Of a stretch of 10,112 nt of DNA, positions 5,035 through 10,112 are shown in pieces. Source of the DNA: Methanosarcinales archaeon (lineage in GTDB: Archaea; Halobacteriota; Methanosarcinia; Methanotrichales; Methanotrichaceae). The notes under the pieces are model-generated. The model was given only the letters and a program-made list of their open reading frames with translations. It searched no databases and was not told the DNA's origin. Position numbers and translations under genes: made by a program. How positions within the stretch are numbered: position 1 is the first letter of the stretch; each line of letters starts with the position of its first letter. The stretch spans positions 1 through 10,112 of the forward strand of contig JAAEEW010000064.1 in the NCBI GenBank assembly GCA_013415595.1, in the 5' to 3' direction.

Positions 5035-6012
5035 TCATCCAAAGAGAGAACCCAGCCCTGCGGCCATGTCCTCCTCGGACTCCTCTTCTTTCTTCTCTTC
5101 CGTTGCCTCTTCGACCTTGGCCTCTGCCGTCGTTGCAGCGACCTCTGCTGCTCCGCCATCCATCAGGGCTACTACCGCCCTGGCGTTGGCCACAGCCTTG
5201 CCCAGCACCAGGTTCATCATGCCCGGCACAGGCAGGGCGCACTCCGCCACCAGGCCGCGGGCCTTGCCCTGAGCAAGCTGGAGGATGGGGTTGATGGTCT
5301 GCGGCGTGGCATAGGCGATCTCCACGGCAAGGCTGAATGCCCTGGCCGAGGCCTGGCTCAGATCGGCCAGTAAGGCCTCCACGTTGATGCTGAGATCCTC
5401 TGCCCTGAATATAAGTCCGCCCTCGTAGGCAGCTCGCAGCTCGAGACCTACCTCCTTAGGGAAAATCTCCATGAGCTGCAGGACTTCAGCCAGTTTTGGG
5501 GATACTATCTCCCCTTCCCTGGCCAGCACGGTGGTCTGGTTGATGACAACCTTTCCGCCCTTTATGGCGGCTGGAACCCCTGCGCTCTGGAGCTTGCCCA
5601 CCATCGGACCTGGCGAGAAGGATGTCTCGCCGGCGTCCACCACGATATCCTTGGGGGACCGGGTCCCGGCGCGGATGGCCATGGGGCGCCTCTCGGCATC
5701 AAGCAGCTTCTTCAGCGCGAAGGGATTGGCATCGGTAAAGATTAATGCGCTCTGGTCCTCGATGTAATTTGAGAGTGGCTTTAATCCGGCCTCGCACATA
5801 TCAAAAGCCCTGCGGGCGATGTTGTTGCGAACCATCCGGATCTCGCTGGTGGACCTGAGCTCTGCGCGCATACGTTGAATGTCGCTGGCAGGAATTTCCC
5901 TGACTCCGATCACGGCCACGACGCGGCTATTGCCGATCTTTTCCACCAGCTCGTCGACCTCTTTAATCTTCCACTCCGGCACATGTCCGGCGCGGCGAAC
6001 TTCTGCCGTCAT
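5035..6012 (-). CDS. rpl10: Large-subunit ribosomal protein L10 (P0)
   Basis: L10/P0 anchors the P stalk on 23S rRNA beside L11 and carries the L12 dimers. The 325-residue product starts MTAEVRRAGHVPEWKIKEVD. The N-terminal rRNA-binding domain (about 1-100) includes the conserved VVAVIGVREIPASDIQRMR region. An inserted translation-factor-facing domain follows (about 105-180; GTRSPKDIVVDAGETSFSPG is typical of P0). Then come the spine helices with repeated L12-binding segments (about 205-290) and the acidic C-tail ending EEDMAAGLGSLFG, nearly the same as the end of L12. Length is normal for archaeal P0 and longer than bacterial L10. The ATG overlaps the rpl1 stop codon by one base (TAATG), so the two are translationally coupled; GGTGATC in the end of rpl1 serves as ribosome-binding site. 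Confidence 0.97.
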   Translation of the reverse strand: MTAEVRRAGHVPEWKIKEVDELVEKIGNSRVVAVIGVREIPASDIQRMRAELRSTSEIRMVRNNIARRAFDMCEAGLKPLSNYIEDQSALIFTDANPFALKKLLDAERRPMAIRAGTRSPKDIVVDAGETSFSPGPMVGKLQSAGVPAAIKGGKVVINQTTVLAREGEIVSPKLAEVLQLMEIFPKEVGLELRAAYEGGLIFRAEDLSINVEALLADLSQASARAFSLAVEIAYATPQTINPILQLAQGKARGLVAECALPVPGMMNLVLGKAVANARAVVALMDGGAAEVAATTAEAKVEEATEEKKEEESEEDMAAGLGSLFG

Positions 6013-6659
6013 TAGATCACCCTTTTTGCTGGTCCCATCGTGGTCTTGACGTAGACGGATTTCAGGTTCTGCCGTCCATCCTTGAGCGTTTGCTCAAGCT
6101 TGGTGATGACGCTGTCCACGTTCTCTGCAAGTTGCTCTACTTCCATGTCCCTGCTGCCGATGGGCACGTGGAAGGTCAGCCTGTCCCTGGACCTCACCTT
6201 GATCAGGTTCCTCATCCTGTTGATCATTGGGGTAACGTCCGCAGTGGGTGGTAAGGGCGCTGGCATCTTGCCCCTTTTGCCCAGGATGGGACCCAGGCTC
6301 TTGCCTATTCCGGGCATGAACTGAGTCTCAGCTATGAAGTATTCATACTGCTCGGCGAGCTTCCTGGCGGTTCTCTTGTTATTTCCAAGCTCCTTGATCT
6401 CATCGGGTGGAATAACAAGGTCAGCACCGGCCGCCTTGGCCCGCATTGCGGTCTCTCCGGCGGCGAAGACGGCCACACGAGACGGCCTTCCTCGACCATG
6501 GGGAAGAATTACCTCCGCATCAATTCTGTTAGCAGGCTGAGACAGGTCGATATTATGAAGATTTATTGCCAGATCGACGCTCTCCTTGAACCCCCTGGGG
6601 GGGGCGCTGGATATGGCCTCTCTGACTGCTTCTTCTATCTTCTCTCTCATCTCAATCAT
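6012..6659 (-). CDS. rpl1: Large-subunit ribosomal protein L1
   Basis: L1 forms the mobile L1 stalk near the E site and, in methanogens studied so far, also represses its own operon by binding an mRNA copy of its rRNA site. The 215-residue product shows family motifs: PRGFKESVDLAINLHNIDL (about residues 21-39), EVILPHGRGRPSRVAVFA, AETQFMPGIGKSLGPILGKRGKMPAPLPP (the conserved GPxLGxRGKMP block), and near the C-terminus LKSVYVKTTMGP. Two in-frame ATGs compete: 6659 directly abuts a hairpin, while 6650 (MREKIEEAV) aligns better with the usual L1 N-terminus. AAGGAG (6697-6692) lies on the other side of the hairpin, so folding would bring it about 9 bases from the second ATG. I give the longer form; the shorter would end at 6650. 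Confidence 0.96.
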   Translation of the reverse strand: MIEMREKIEEAVREAISSAPPRGFKESVDLAINLHNIDLSQPANRIDAEVILPHGRGRPSRVAVFAAGETAMRAKAAGADLVIPPDEIKELGNNKRTARKLAEQYEYFIAETQFMPGIGKSLGPILGKRGKMPAPLPPTADVTPMINRMRNLIKVRSRDRLTFHVPIGSRDMEVEQLAENVDSVITKLEQTLKDGRQNLKSVYVKTTMGPAKRVI

Positions 6660-6691
6660 CCGTAGTCTGCGACCGTAAAGGTCTCCTACGG
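6660..6691 (-). promoter_or_regulatory. Putative L1-binding mRNA hairpin at the rpl1 start codon
   Basis: In the 89-base gap between rpl11 and rpl1 the transcript can form a two-helix hairpin. The lower helix is CCGUAG (6691-6686) with CUACGG (6665-6660). The internal loop is asymmetric, GA (6685-6684) opposite GCAGA (6670-6666). The upper helix is GACC (6683-6680) with GGUC (6674-6671), closed by UUUAC. Two short helices joined by a purine-rich asymmetric loop with GGAG on the 5' side and an AGA-containing 3' side is the form I recall for L1 sites in methanogen mRNA and 23S rRNA helix 77. The base of the hairpin touches the AUG and the AAGGAG ribosome-binding site flanks its other side. L1 bound here would therefore block initiation. 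Helix pairing is read directly; L1 binding is inferred. Confidence 0.75.
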
Positions 6692-6748
6692 CTCCTTAAA
6701 GAAAGAAACTCCACGGAGCTTCGCTATCTAATATTTCAATCCTTCGGT

Positions 6749-7216
6749 TTACTGTAGCATCTCGTCGTATTTGCCTGCGATTATGGCGTTCCTGGCTTCT
6801 TTGAAGCCCATTCCTTCCACGGTTATGCCCATGGTGCCGCAGGTTCCGACGATCTCGCTTACCGAGCTCTTCAGCGACTTGGACAGCAAGCTCTTTTTCT
6901 TGATTCCGGCTATCTTTATGATTTGGTCCATCTTGATGTCCCCGACTACACCACTGTTGCCGGAGCCCTTCTCGATGCCCACTTCCTTCAGGATCAGCGC
7001 AGACGTAGGTGGCGTTCCCACCTCTATATCGAACTCCGTTCTGCTCTTCACCTTGATCTTGACCGGGACTTGCATCCCATTTAAGTCGCTTGTCAGCTCG
7101 TTTATCTTGGCTACCACTGCAGCCACGTTAACTCCCAGTGGGCCTAACGCCGGCCCTAGGGGTGGTCCTGCACTGGCCTTTCCACCTGCTACCAATGCCT
7201 CAACTACATTGGCCAA
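6749..7216 (-). CDS. rpl11: Large-subunit ribosomal protein L11 (TTG start)
   Basis: L11 binds the GTPase-associated centre of 23S rRNA with L10. The 155-residue product has the N-terminal domain hallmark GGKASAGPPLGPALGPLGVNV (about residues 12-32; the proline-rich loop for factor interaction), then KINELTSDLNGMQVPVKIKV, and a C-terminal RNA-binding domain with IAGIKKKSLLSKSLKSSVSEIVGTCGTMGITVEG (about 105-138). Length is normal for archaeal L11. The start is TTG at 7216: the product then begins MANVVEALVAGGKA, aligning with other archaeal L11 proteins, and GAGGTGA lies about 6 bases upstream, overlapping the nusG stop codon. It follows nusG by 6 bases, so the two are coupled. Confidence 0.97.
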   Translation of the reverse strand: MANVVEALVAGGKASAGPPLGPALGPLGVNVAAVVAKINELTSDLNGMQVPVKIKVKSRTEFDIEVGTPPTSALILKEVGIEKGSGNSGVVGDIKMDQIIKIAGIKKKSLLSKSLKSSVSEIVGTCGTMGITVEGMGFKEARNAIIAGKYDEMLQ

Positions 7217-7222
7217 TATCTC

Positions 7223-7684
7223 TCACCTCTGAACTTCGTCCTTGCTAAGCACACGCACATGATCGCCCCTCACCGTGATGGGGATGGGCACCATGGCCTC
7301 GAAGAGCTCCACAGTTATCTCCTCTTTGGTCACGTCAACCCTCTTCACCCTTGCCATCTCGCCTTTGAACGGTCCTGAGATCAGCTCAACTACAGATCCT
7401 TCAGTGATTCCTGTTACGGCTGGCTTGGGCGTGAGGAAATGCTCCACCTCCTCAAAGCTGGAGGCGCCTTTGATTACCGATCGTGCGTGTGGTACTCCTT
7501 GTATCGCCTGATCGACGATCTCTGGCGCAGGAGACTCCACCAGTACGTAGCCCTTCAGAACGTCGGGCACCAGCAATGACCTGATGTCATACTTCTCCTT
7601 GCGTGCTATCTGAGCGATTAGATTTGCCACTGCACGCTCTTGATTCGCCGTGGTCTTCACTACGTATATGCTGGTCTCGGACAT
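7223..7684 (-). CDS. spt5: Transcription elongation factor Spt5 (NusG family)
   Basis: Archaeal Spt5 clamps RNA polymerase over the DNA-RNA hybrid, with Spt4 bound to its NGN domain, and promotes processivity. The 153-residue product has an NGN domain (about residues 3-88: SIYVVKTTANQERAVANLIA, then YVLVESPAPEIVDQAIQGVPHAR) and a single KOW domain (about 93-150: ITEGSVVELISGPFKGEMARVKRVD, then HVRVL). Length is typical for archaea. It heads the operon with L11, L1, L10 and L12. The secE gene that commonly lies just upstream in other euryarchaea is not here; a divergent HTH gene occupies that place. A TATA element about 28 bases upstream of the ATG suggests a leaderless or nearly leaderless message. 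Confidence 0.96.
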   Translation of the reverse strand: MSETSIYVVKTTANQERAVANLIAQIARKEKYDIRSLLVPDVLKGYVLVESPAPEIVDQAIQGVPHARSVIKGASSFEEVEHFLTPKPAVTGITEGSVVELISGPFKGEMARVKRVDVTKEEITVELFEAMVPIPITVRGDHVRVLSKDEVQR

Positions 7685-7707
7685 TCTCAGAAGAGAGAGC
7701 GAATCGC

Positions 7708-7718
7708 CTATAAAAAGG
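7708..7718. promoter_or_regulatory. TATA element between nusG and the HTH gene
   Basis: CTATAAAAAGG (7708-7718) reads on the minus strand as TTTTTATA (7716-7709), centred about 28 bases before the nusG ATG, fitting a promoter with little or no leader. Read on the plus strand, TATAAAAA could equally start the HTH gene near 7738, leaving a 28-base leader with GGGAG before ATG 7766. It may serve either direction or both. Confidence 0.6.
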
Positions 7719-7740
7719 TTTGTAATACAATGGAAATGTC

Positions 7741-7753
7741 TTTATACTATAAA
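7741..7753. promoter_or_regulatory. 13-bp palindrome upstream of the HTH gene
   Basis: TTTATA-C-TATAAA is a perfect inverted repeat around one base, 13 bases before the ATG at 7766 and about 57 bases upstream of the nusG start. It could be an alternative TATA box for the HTH gene, or an operator through which the HTH protein or another dimer controls both divergent genes. Confidence 0.5.
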
Positions 7754-7765
7754 CCAGGGAGTTTC

Positions 7766-8377
7766 ATGGTGGGTGAGTACTTGAGTGGTAAGACTGATCA
7801 ATTGCGAGAGATGGTCTTGAGGATCGCCCCCAGCACCAAAGTCGTTGAGAAACAGGCTTCAAGGCATGGGCACCTCCGCAGCAGCGGGGAAATCGACCGC
7901 GCGCTTCTCACTATTGTCTCCGAGATGATTAAGGTTTACAACATTCAGACAAAGCTCTCCCCGGAACAACTGGCTGCTGTAATCCGGCTATTTTATAAGG
8001 GACTTAGCGATACTGAGATCGCAGAGCAGCTAGGAGACCGGGCTCTCAACAAGACCGTCAGCAGGGCTCGGATCAAGCTTCATCTCTTTCGCGAATCTGA
8101 TCTGAAACCGCCATTCGACAGGGACCAATTCATGCGTCTCAGTGAAGAGGGCAAATCGGTAAAGGAGATGAGCGAGATTCTGGGCGTAGCGCCTTCTACG
8201 GTTAGCGAATACAGGAATATATTCGAGAGCCAGAAGGCTGCGGAGCAAGACGGCTACATCGGGAAGTTCAAAGCAATTCTCTCGGACCAGGAGGTCTCAG
8301 AGAGGATGGTGTCCCACATATCCAAGGATGGCCTCCAGGATACCATGGACACCGATTATGAAGCTGCCGAGGCTTGA
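7766..8377 (+). CDS. Unrecognised protein with two helix-turn-helix motifs
   Basis: I cannot name a family with confidence. From ATG 7766 the product has 203 residues. Residues 1-63 are a helical N-terminal region without clear motif. A first HTH lies around 64-106 (LSPEQLAAVIRLFYKGLSDT, then EIAEQLG and NKTVSRARIKLHL), resembling sigma-region-4/LuxR-like HTHs. A second lies around 120-152 (FMRLSEEGKSVKEMSEILGV, then APSTVSEYRNIF), a textbook HTH. The tail is acidic (DTMDTDYEAAEAEA-like composition). No receiver, ligand or membrane domain is seen, so a cytoplasmic DNA-binding regulator is inferred. It is divergent from nusG across a compact promoter region, making that operon or itself a natural target. 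The start is uncertain: ATG 7730, ATG 7736, ATG 7766 and GTG 7769 are in frame. I chose 7766 because GGGAG precedes it by 4 bases. Confidence 0.8.
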   Translation: MVGEYLSGKTDQLREMVLRIAPSTKVVEKQASRHGHLRSSGEIDRALLTIVSEMIKVYNIQTKLSPEQLAAVIRLFYKGLSDTEIAEQLGDRALNKTVSRARIKLHLFRESDLKPPFDRDQFMRLSEEGKSVKEMSEILGVAPSTVSEYRNIFESQKAAEQDGYIGKFKAILSDQEVSERMVSHISKDGLQDTMDTDYEAAEA

Positions 8378-8379
8378 TA

Positions 8380-8408
8380 TCGGCAGAAGTCTTTGCCGAC
8401 AAAAAAAA
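8380..8408 (-). terminator. U-tract and hairpin between the convergent HTH and ubiA genes
   Basis: Downstream of the ubiA stop codon the minus transcript has TTTCC and a T8 run (8408-8401), then a hairpin with 6-bp arms TCGGCA/TGCCGA (8380-8399), extendable by a G-U and an A-U pair. The U8 tract is a good archaeal terminator for ubiA. For the plus-strand HTH gene the hairpin is followed by A8, not U8, so it may only define or protect the 3' end. Confidence 0.6.
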
Positions 8409-8413
8409 GGAAA

Positions 8414-9310
8414 TTACAGCATCAGCAACATAGCGGTAGCCAGCATCCATTCGCCCTCTACTACGAAATCTAGAACCAGAGGATTTCTTCTGGTCCGGAA
8501 ATAGACTATGTACGCATAGCCGTATATGGTCAGGATGGCGGCCAGAGGGCGCACGCTTTCGTGGGCCAGCATGGTCCAGGGCAGCAATGTGCTGTTGAGC
8601 AGCAGGAGAACTATGATCGTTTTTCTCTCTCCCAGAAGAGCCGGCATGGTCCTCACTCCCGCCTCACGATCGCCCTTGACGTCCCTGACGTCGTAGAGCA
8701 CGGTATCTATGAATGTCTTTATCAGCATGAAATAGATCACCATGGCCACGACCTCAGGTGCCGTAAACAGAATCTGATATCCGGCTATCAGGATGGTGGT
8801 CAGGCTCCAGGCGATGGCCACTATCACGTTCTTCATGACCGGTATATCCTTGAGCCTCGGGAGTCCGGGAATCAGCTTCGTACCATAAAATGCATTGGCA
8901 ATGAAGGGAACGAAGACCACGGGAAGCGCCATGGGCTCAATCATCCACACGATGGCTAAAGCTCCGGCGTAGGCGGCCAGGGAATATGCGATCACCGTAT
9001 TTCTCCTTCCGGCCAGGAAACCGCATCGCTCCGGCATGTTGGTTAGATCGTTATTCATGTCGGCGACCTTGTCCAGGCTGTATACGCAAAAGGAGACCAG
9101 GAAGACGGCAAAGCTCAGAGCCAGGCTTGGTCTGAGATCCATCATAATGTACCCTATATATGTCTTAAAGAACCCCGTCGCGCCTATGAAGAGCGAGCTA
9201 ACCGCCAGGAATGTAAAAAATCTTCTCAAGAACTCCGTCGACTCTTTATATATTCTTTTTAAAAATTTTATAGGGACTGCGCTGGAAACAACCCCAGAGT
9301 TGGTGTACAT
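8414..9310 (-). CDS. UbiA-family membrane prenyltransferase
   Basis: UbiA enzymes are integral membrane proteins that transfer a polyprenyl chain from its diphosphate to an acceptor such as a phenolic ring, a glycerol-phosphate ether or a haem/chlorin. The 298-residue product has about eight to nine hydrophobic segments. The two Asp-rich motifs that bind Mg-diphosphate are present: YSLDKVADMNNDLTNMPER (D80, D84, D88), a variant in which the usual first Asn is Ser, and LYDVRDVKGDREAG (D207, D210, D214). Length is typical (280-310). In methanogens candidate products include archaeal ether lipid (digeranylgeranylglyceryl phosphate) and methanophenazine-type carriers; the sequence alone does not decide, and no pathway neighbour is present. 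The ATG at 9310 gives a Lys/Arg-rich cytoplasmic N-terminus (about 15-30). It is monocistronic and convergent with the HTH gene. Confidence 0.93.
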   Translation of the reverse strand: MYTNSGVVSSAVPIKFLKRIYKESTEFLRRFFTFLAVSSLFIGATGFFKTYIGYIMMDLRPSLALSFAVFLVSFCVYSLDKVADMNNDLTNMPERCGFLAGRRNTVIAYSLAAYAGALAIVWMIEPMALPVVFVPFIANAFYGTKLIPGLPRLKDIPVMKNVIVAIAWSLTTILIAGYQILFTAPEVVAMVIYFMLIKTFIDTVLYDVRDVKGDREAGVRTMPALLGERKTIIVLLLLNSTLLPWTMLAHESVRPLAAILTIYGYAYIVYFRTRRNPLVLDFVVEGEWMLATAMLLML

Positions 9311-9311
9311 A

Positions 9312-9360
9312 GTTGTACAACGATATTCTTAGAATTTGAGAATATCTGCTTTAATAAAAG
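9312..9360 (-). promoter_or_regulatory. ubiA promoter region with nested inverted repeats
   Basis: On the minus strand TTTTATTAA (9359-9351) is a TATA-like element about 45 bases before the ubiA ATG. Between it and the start codon are three symmetric elements. These are GATATTC/GAATATC (9322-9328 and 9340-9346), the nested ATTCT-T-AGAAT (9325-9335), and the perfect palindrome GTTGTACAAC (9312-9321), which ends one base before the start codon. They could be operator sites or an RNA hairpin in the short leader. No Shine-Dalgarno sequence is visible. Confidence 0.45.
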
Positions 9361-10059
9361 ACTCTTGTTTTAATAGAGCTAAATTGCTTGATAATAGAAA
9401 TAAACTATAACGAAAAACAATATAAATAAATTTTGACATAATCTGCGGCCAAACGTTATAAAAATTATCGCAAATTCACAAAATGATAATTCCTTGAACT
9501 AATTATCAAAATTTTAATAAGTAATTATAATTAATATTAAAATAATAAATAAGTGTCAGGCGGCGCTGGGCAAATTCAATTAATTAATATATTTTATACC
9601 AATAATATTTTTGCCATGCTAGTAGGCGTCATGACAATTTCATCTTATAAAATATAGTTATTACTGCGGAGGATTGATACGTCCAGTATCAAAAATGAGT
9701 GGCCTGCGAAAGCTCATTCAAAGATAAGTTTGCCCCGTTGACGGACGATTACGATCATCTCAAGTCGCGGATTTGACTTCGAACTTCATGTCAGAACTCT
9801 AAACTCCAACTGGCAAAATTTACATCTGATGACCATCCTGAAAAATAAGACACGTCAAATATAGGTCGCCTCTTTACATGGATATCATGCGCACAGGACC
9901 TTAACCGAATTTTAAATTTGCCATGGGTCAAAGGTCTGTGAAATAATATTGCCTGGCCCTATTGGCCACAACCAGGAGGCGCCTCAGGATAAAGAGACAT
10001 CATTTGATGGAACATGCTCAATAATGTGTTGTACCTGCCAGAAAAGTCCGATAGATATG
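9361..10059. other. AT-rich, apparently gene-free stretch
   Basis: I find no supportable gene on either strand over about 700 bases. Positions 9361-9660 are very AT-rich. They hold an inverted repeat GATAATT/AATTATC (9485-9491 and 9501-9507), a 9-base direct repeat GCAAATTCA (9470-9478 and 9570-9578), and several TATA-like strings, for example TTATAAAATATAG at 9645-9657. From about 9665 composition becomes more balanced. All frames are broken by stops, which would fit a decayed gene or long regulatory DNA. No tRNA, origin-recognition box or transposase fragment is recognised. Confidence 0.5.
9669..9715 (+). other. Tandem small hairpins downstream of a TATA-like element
   Basis: About 20 bases after TTATAAAATATAG (9645-9657) come GGAGG (9669-9673), a perfect 7-bp hairpin TTGATAC-GTCCA-GTATCAA (9674-9692), and a second weaker hairpin with arms ATGAGT/GCTCAT. 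This could be the start of a small RNA or of a decayed gene. A 17-codon frame starting at TTG 9674 reads MIRPVSKMSGLRKLIQR and stops. Confidence 0.25.
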
Positions 10060-10067
10060 TATAAATA
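10060..10067 (+). promoter_or_regulatory. TATA box of the gene entering the right edge
   Basis: TATAAATA (10060-10067) is a strong archaeal TATA match. Transcription would start near 10088-10091, close to candidate start codons ATG 10083 and GTG 10092, suggesting a leaderless or nearly leaderless message. Confidence 0.5.
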
Positions 10068-10082
10068 CAAAAAACGGAATGA

Positions 10083-10112
10083 ATGTTATTTGTGAGGGAG
10101 AGCATAGAAGAA
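10083..10112 (+). CDS. Possible start of a gene cut by the right edge
   Basis: ATG 10083 opens MLFVRESIEE, uncut to the edge; GTG 10092 is an in-frame alternative better spaced from the TATA box, and ATG 10079 opens a second frame. Only about ten codons are visible, so neither the frame nor the product can be settled. Support comes mainly from the promoter just upstream. Confidence 0.3.
   Translation, partial: MLFVRESIEE

Noticed and set aside
9361..9660. Replication origin suggested by strong AT-richness and inverted repeats
   Set aside because: No recognisable origin-recognition boxes and no cdc6/orc1 gene nearby; AT-richness alone is not enough.
9823..9842. C/D-box sRNA-like strings (CTGATGA then CCTGA)
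   Set aside because: The spacing of 5 bases is too short for a guide and no matching C'/D' pair is present.

Overview
The window is archaeal, most likely from a methanogen of the Methanosarcinales/Methanotrichales group. It carries archaeal Spt5/NusG, L11, L1, L10 (P0) and L12 (P1), the chromosomal architectural protein MC1 (known mainly from Methanosarcinales and some haloarchaea), a two-repeat archaeal tRNA-splicing endonuclease, an archaeal-type (type II) glyceraldehyde-3-phosphate dehydrogenase relative, and TATA-type promoters just upstream of genes. Coding DNA is GC-rich and most intergenic promoter DNA is AT-rich. A Methanothrix (Methanosaeta)-like genome is my best guess; the genus is not proven by this sequence.

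Layout. Positions 1-2855 (minus strand) look like one transcription unit: a divergent type II GAPDH-like gene with a TTG start, then endA, then a TPR protein running off the left edge, with an array of six degenerate 10-bp repeats between endA and the TPR gene. Positions 2856-3316 are a non-coding stretch with inverted repeats. An APS-kinase-like gene (3317-3853, minus, apparently leaderless) is divergent from mc1 (4056-4343, plus). Positions 4685-7684 hold the minus-strand operon nusG-rpl11-rpl1-rpl10-rpl12, ending in a U-tract/hairpin element. The usual upstream partner secE is absent; a divergent two-HTH regulator-like gene (about 7766-8377, plus) takes that place. It converges on a UbiA-family prenyltransferase (8414-9310, minus). 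The last 800 bases are AT-rich and mostly without genes, ending in a promoter and the first codons of a plus-strand gene.

How the genes work together. The nusG-ribosomal unit couples a transcription elongation factor with the L1 stalk, the GTPase centre (L11) and the P stalk (L10/L12). The clearest regulatory signal in the window is a two-helix RNA hairpin that ends exactly at the rpl1 start codon. It has the form of an L1-binding site (helix, short asymmetric loop, helix) and points to translational feedback by L1. The other genes are single-function units (RNA processing, chromatin, sulfonucleotide-type kinase, membrane prenyl transfer) with no obvious common pathway.

I see no CRISPR array, transposase, integrase, tRNA or rRNA gene. 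The less ordinary items are the L1 hairpin, the GAPDH relative with a broken dinucleotide-binding loop but intact catalytic residues, the unknown HTH protein beside nusG, the decamer array, and the repeated 'U-tract before hairpin' arrangement at two gene ends.
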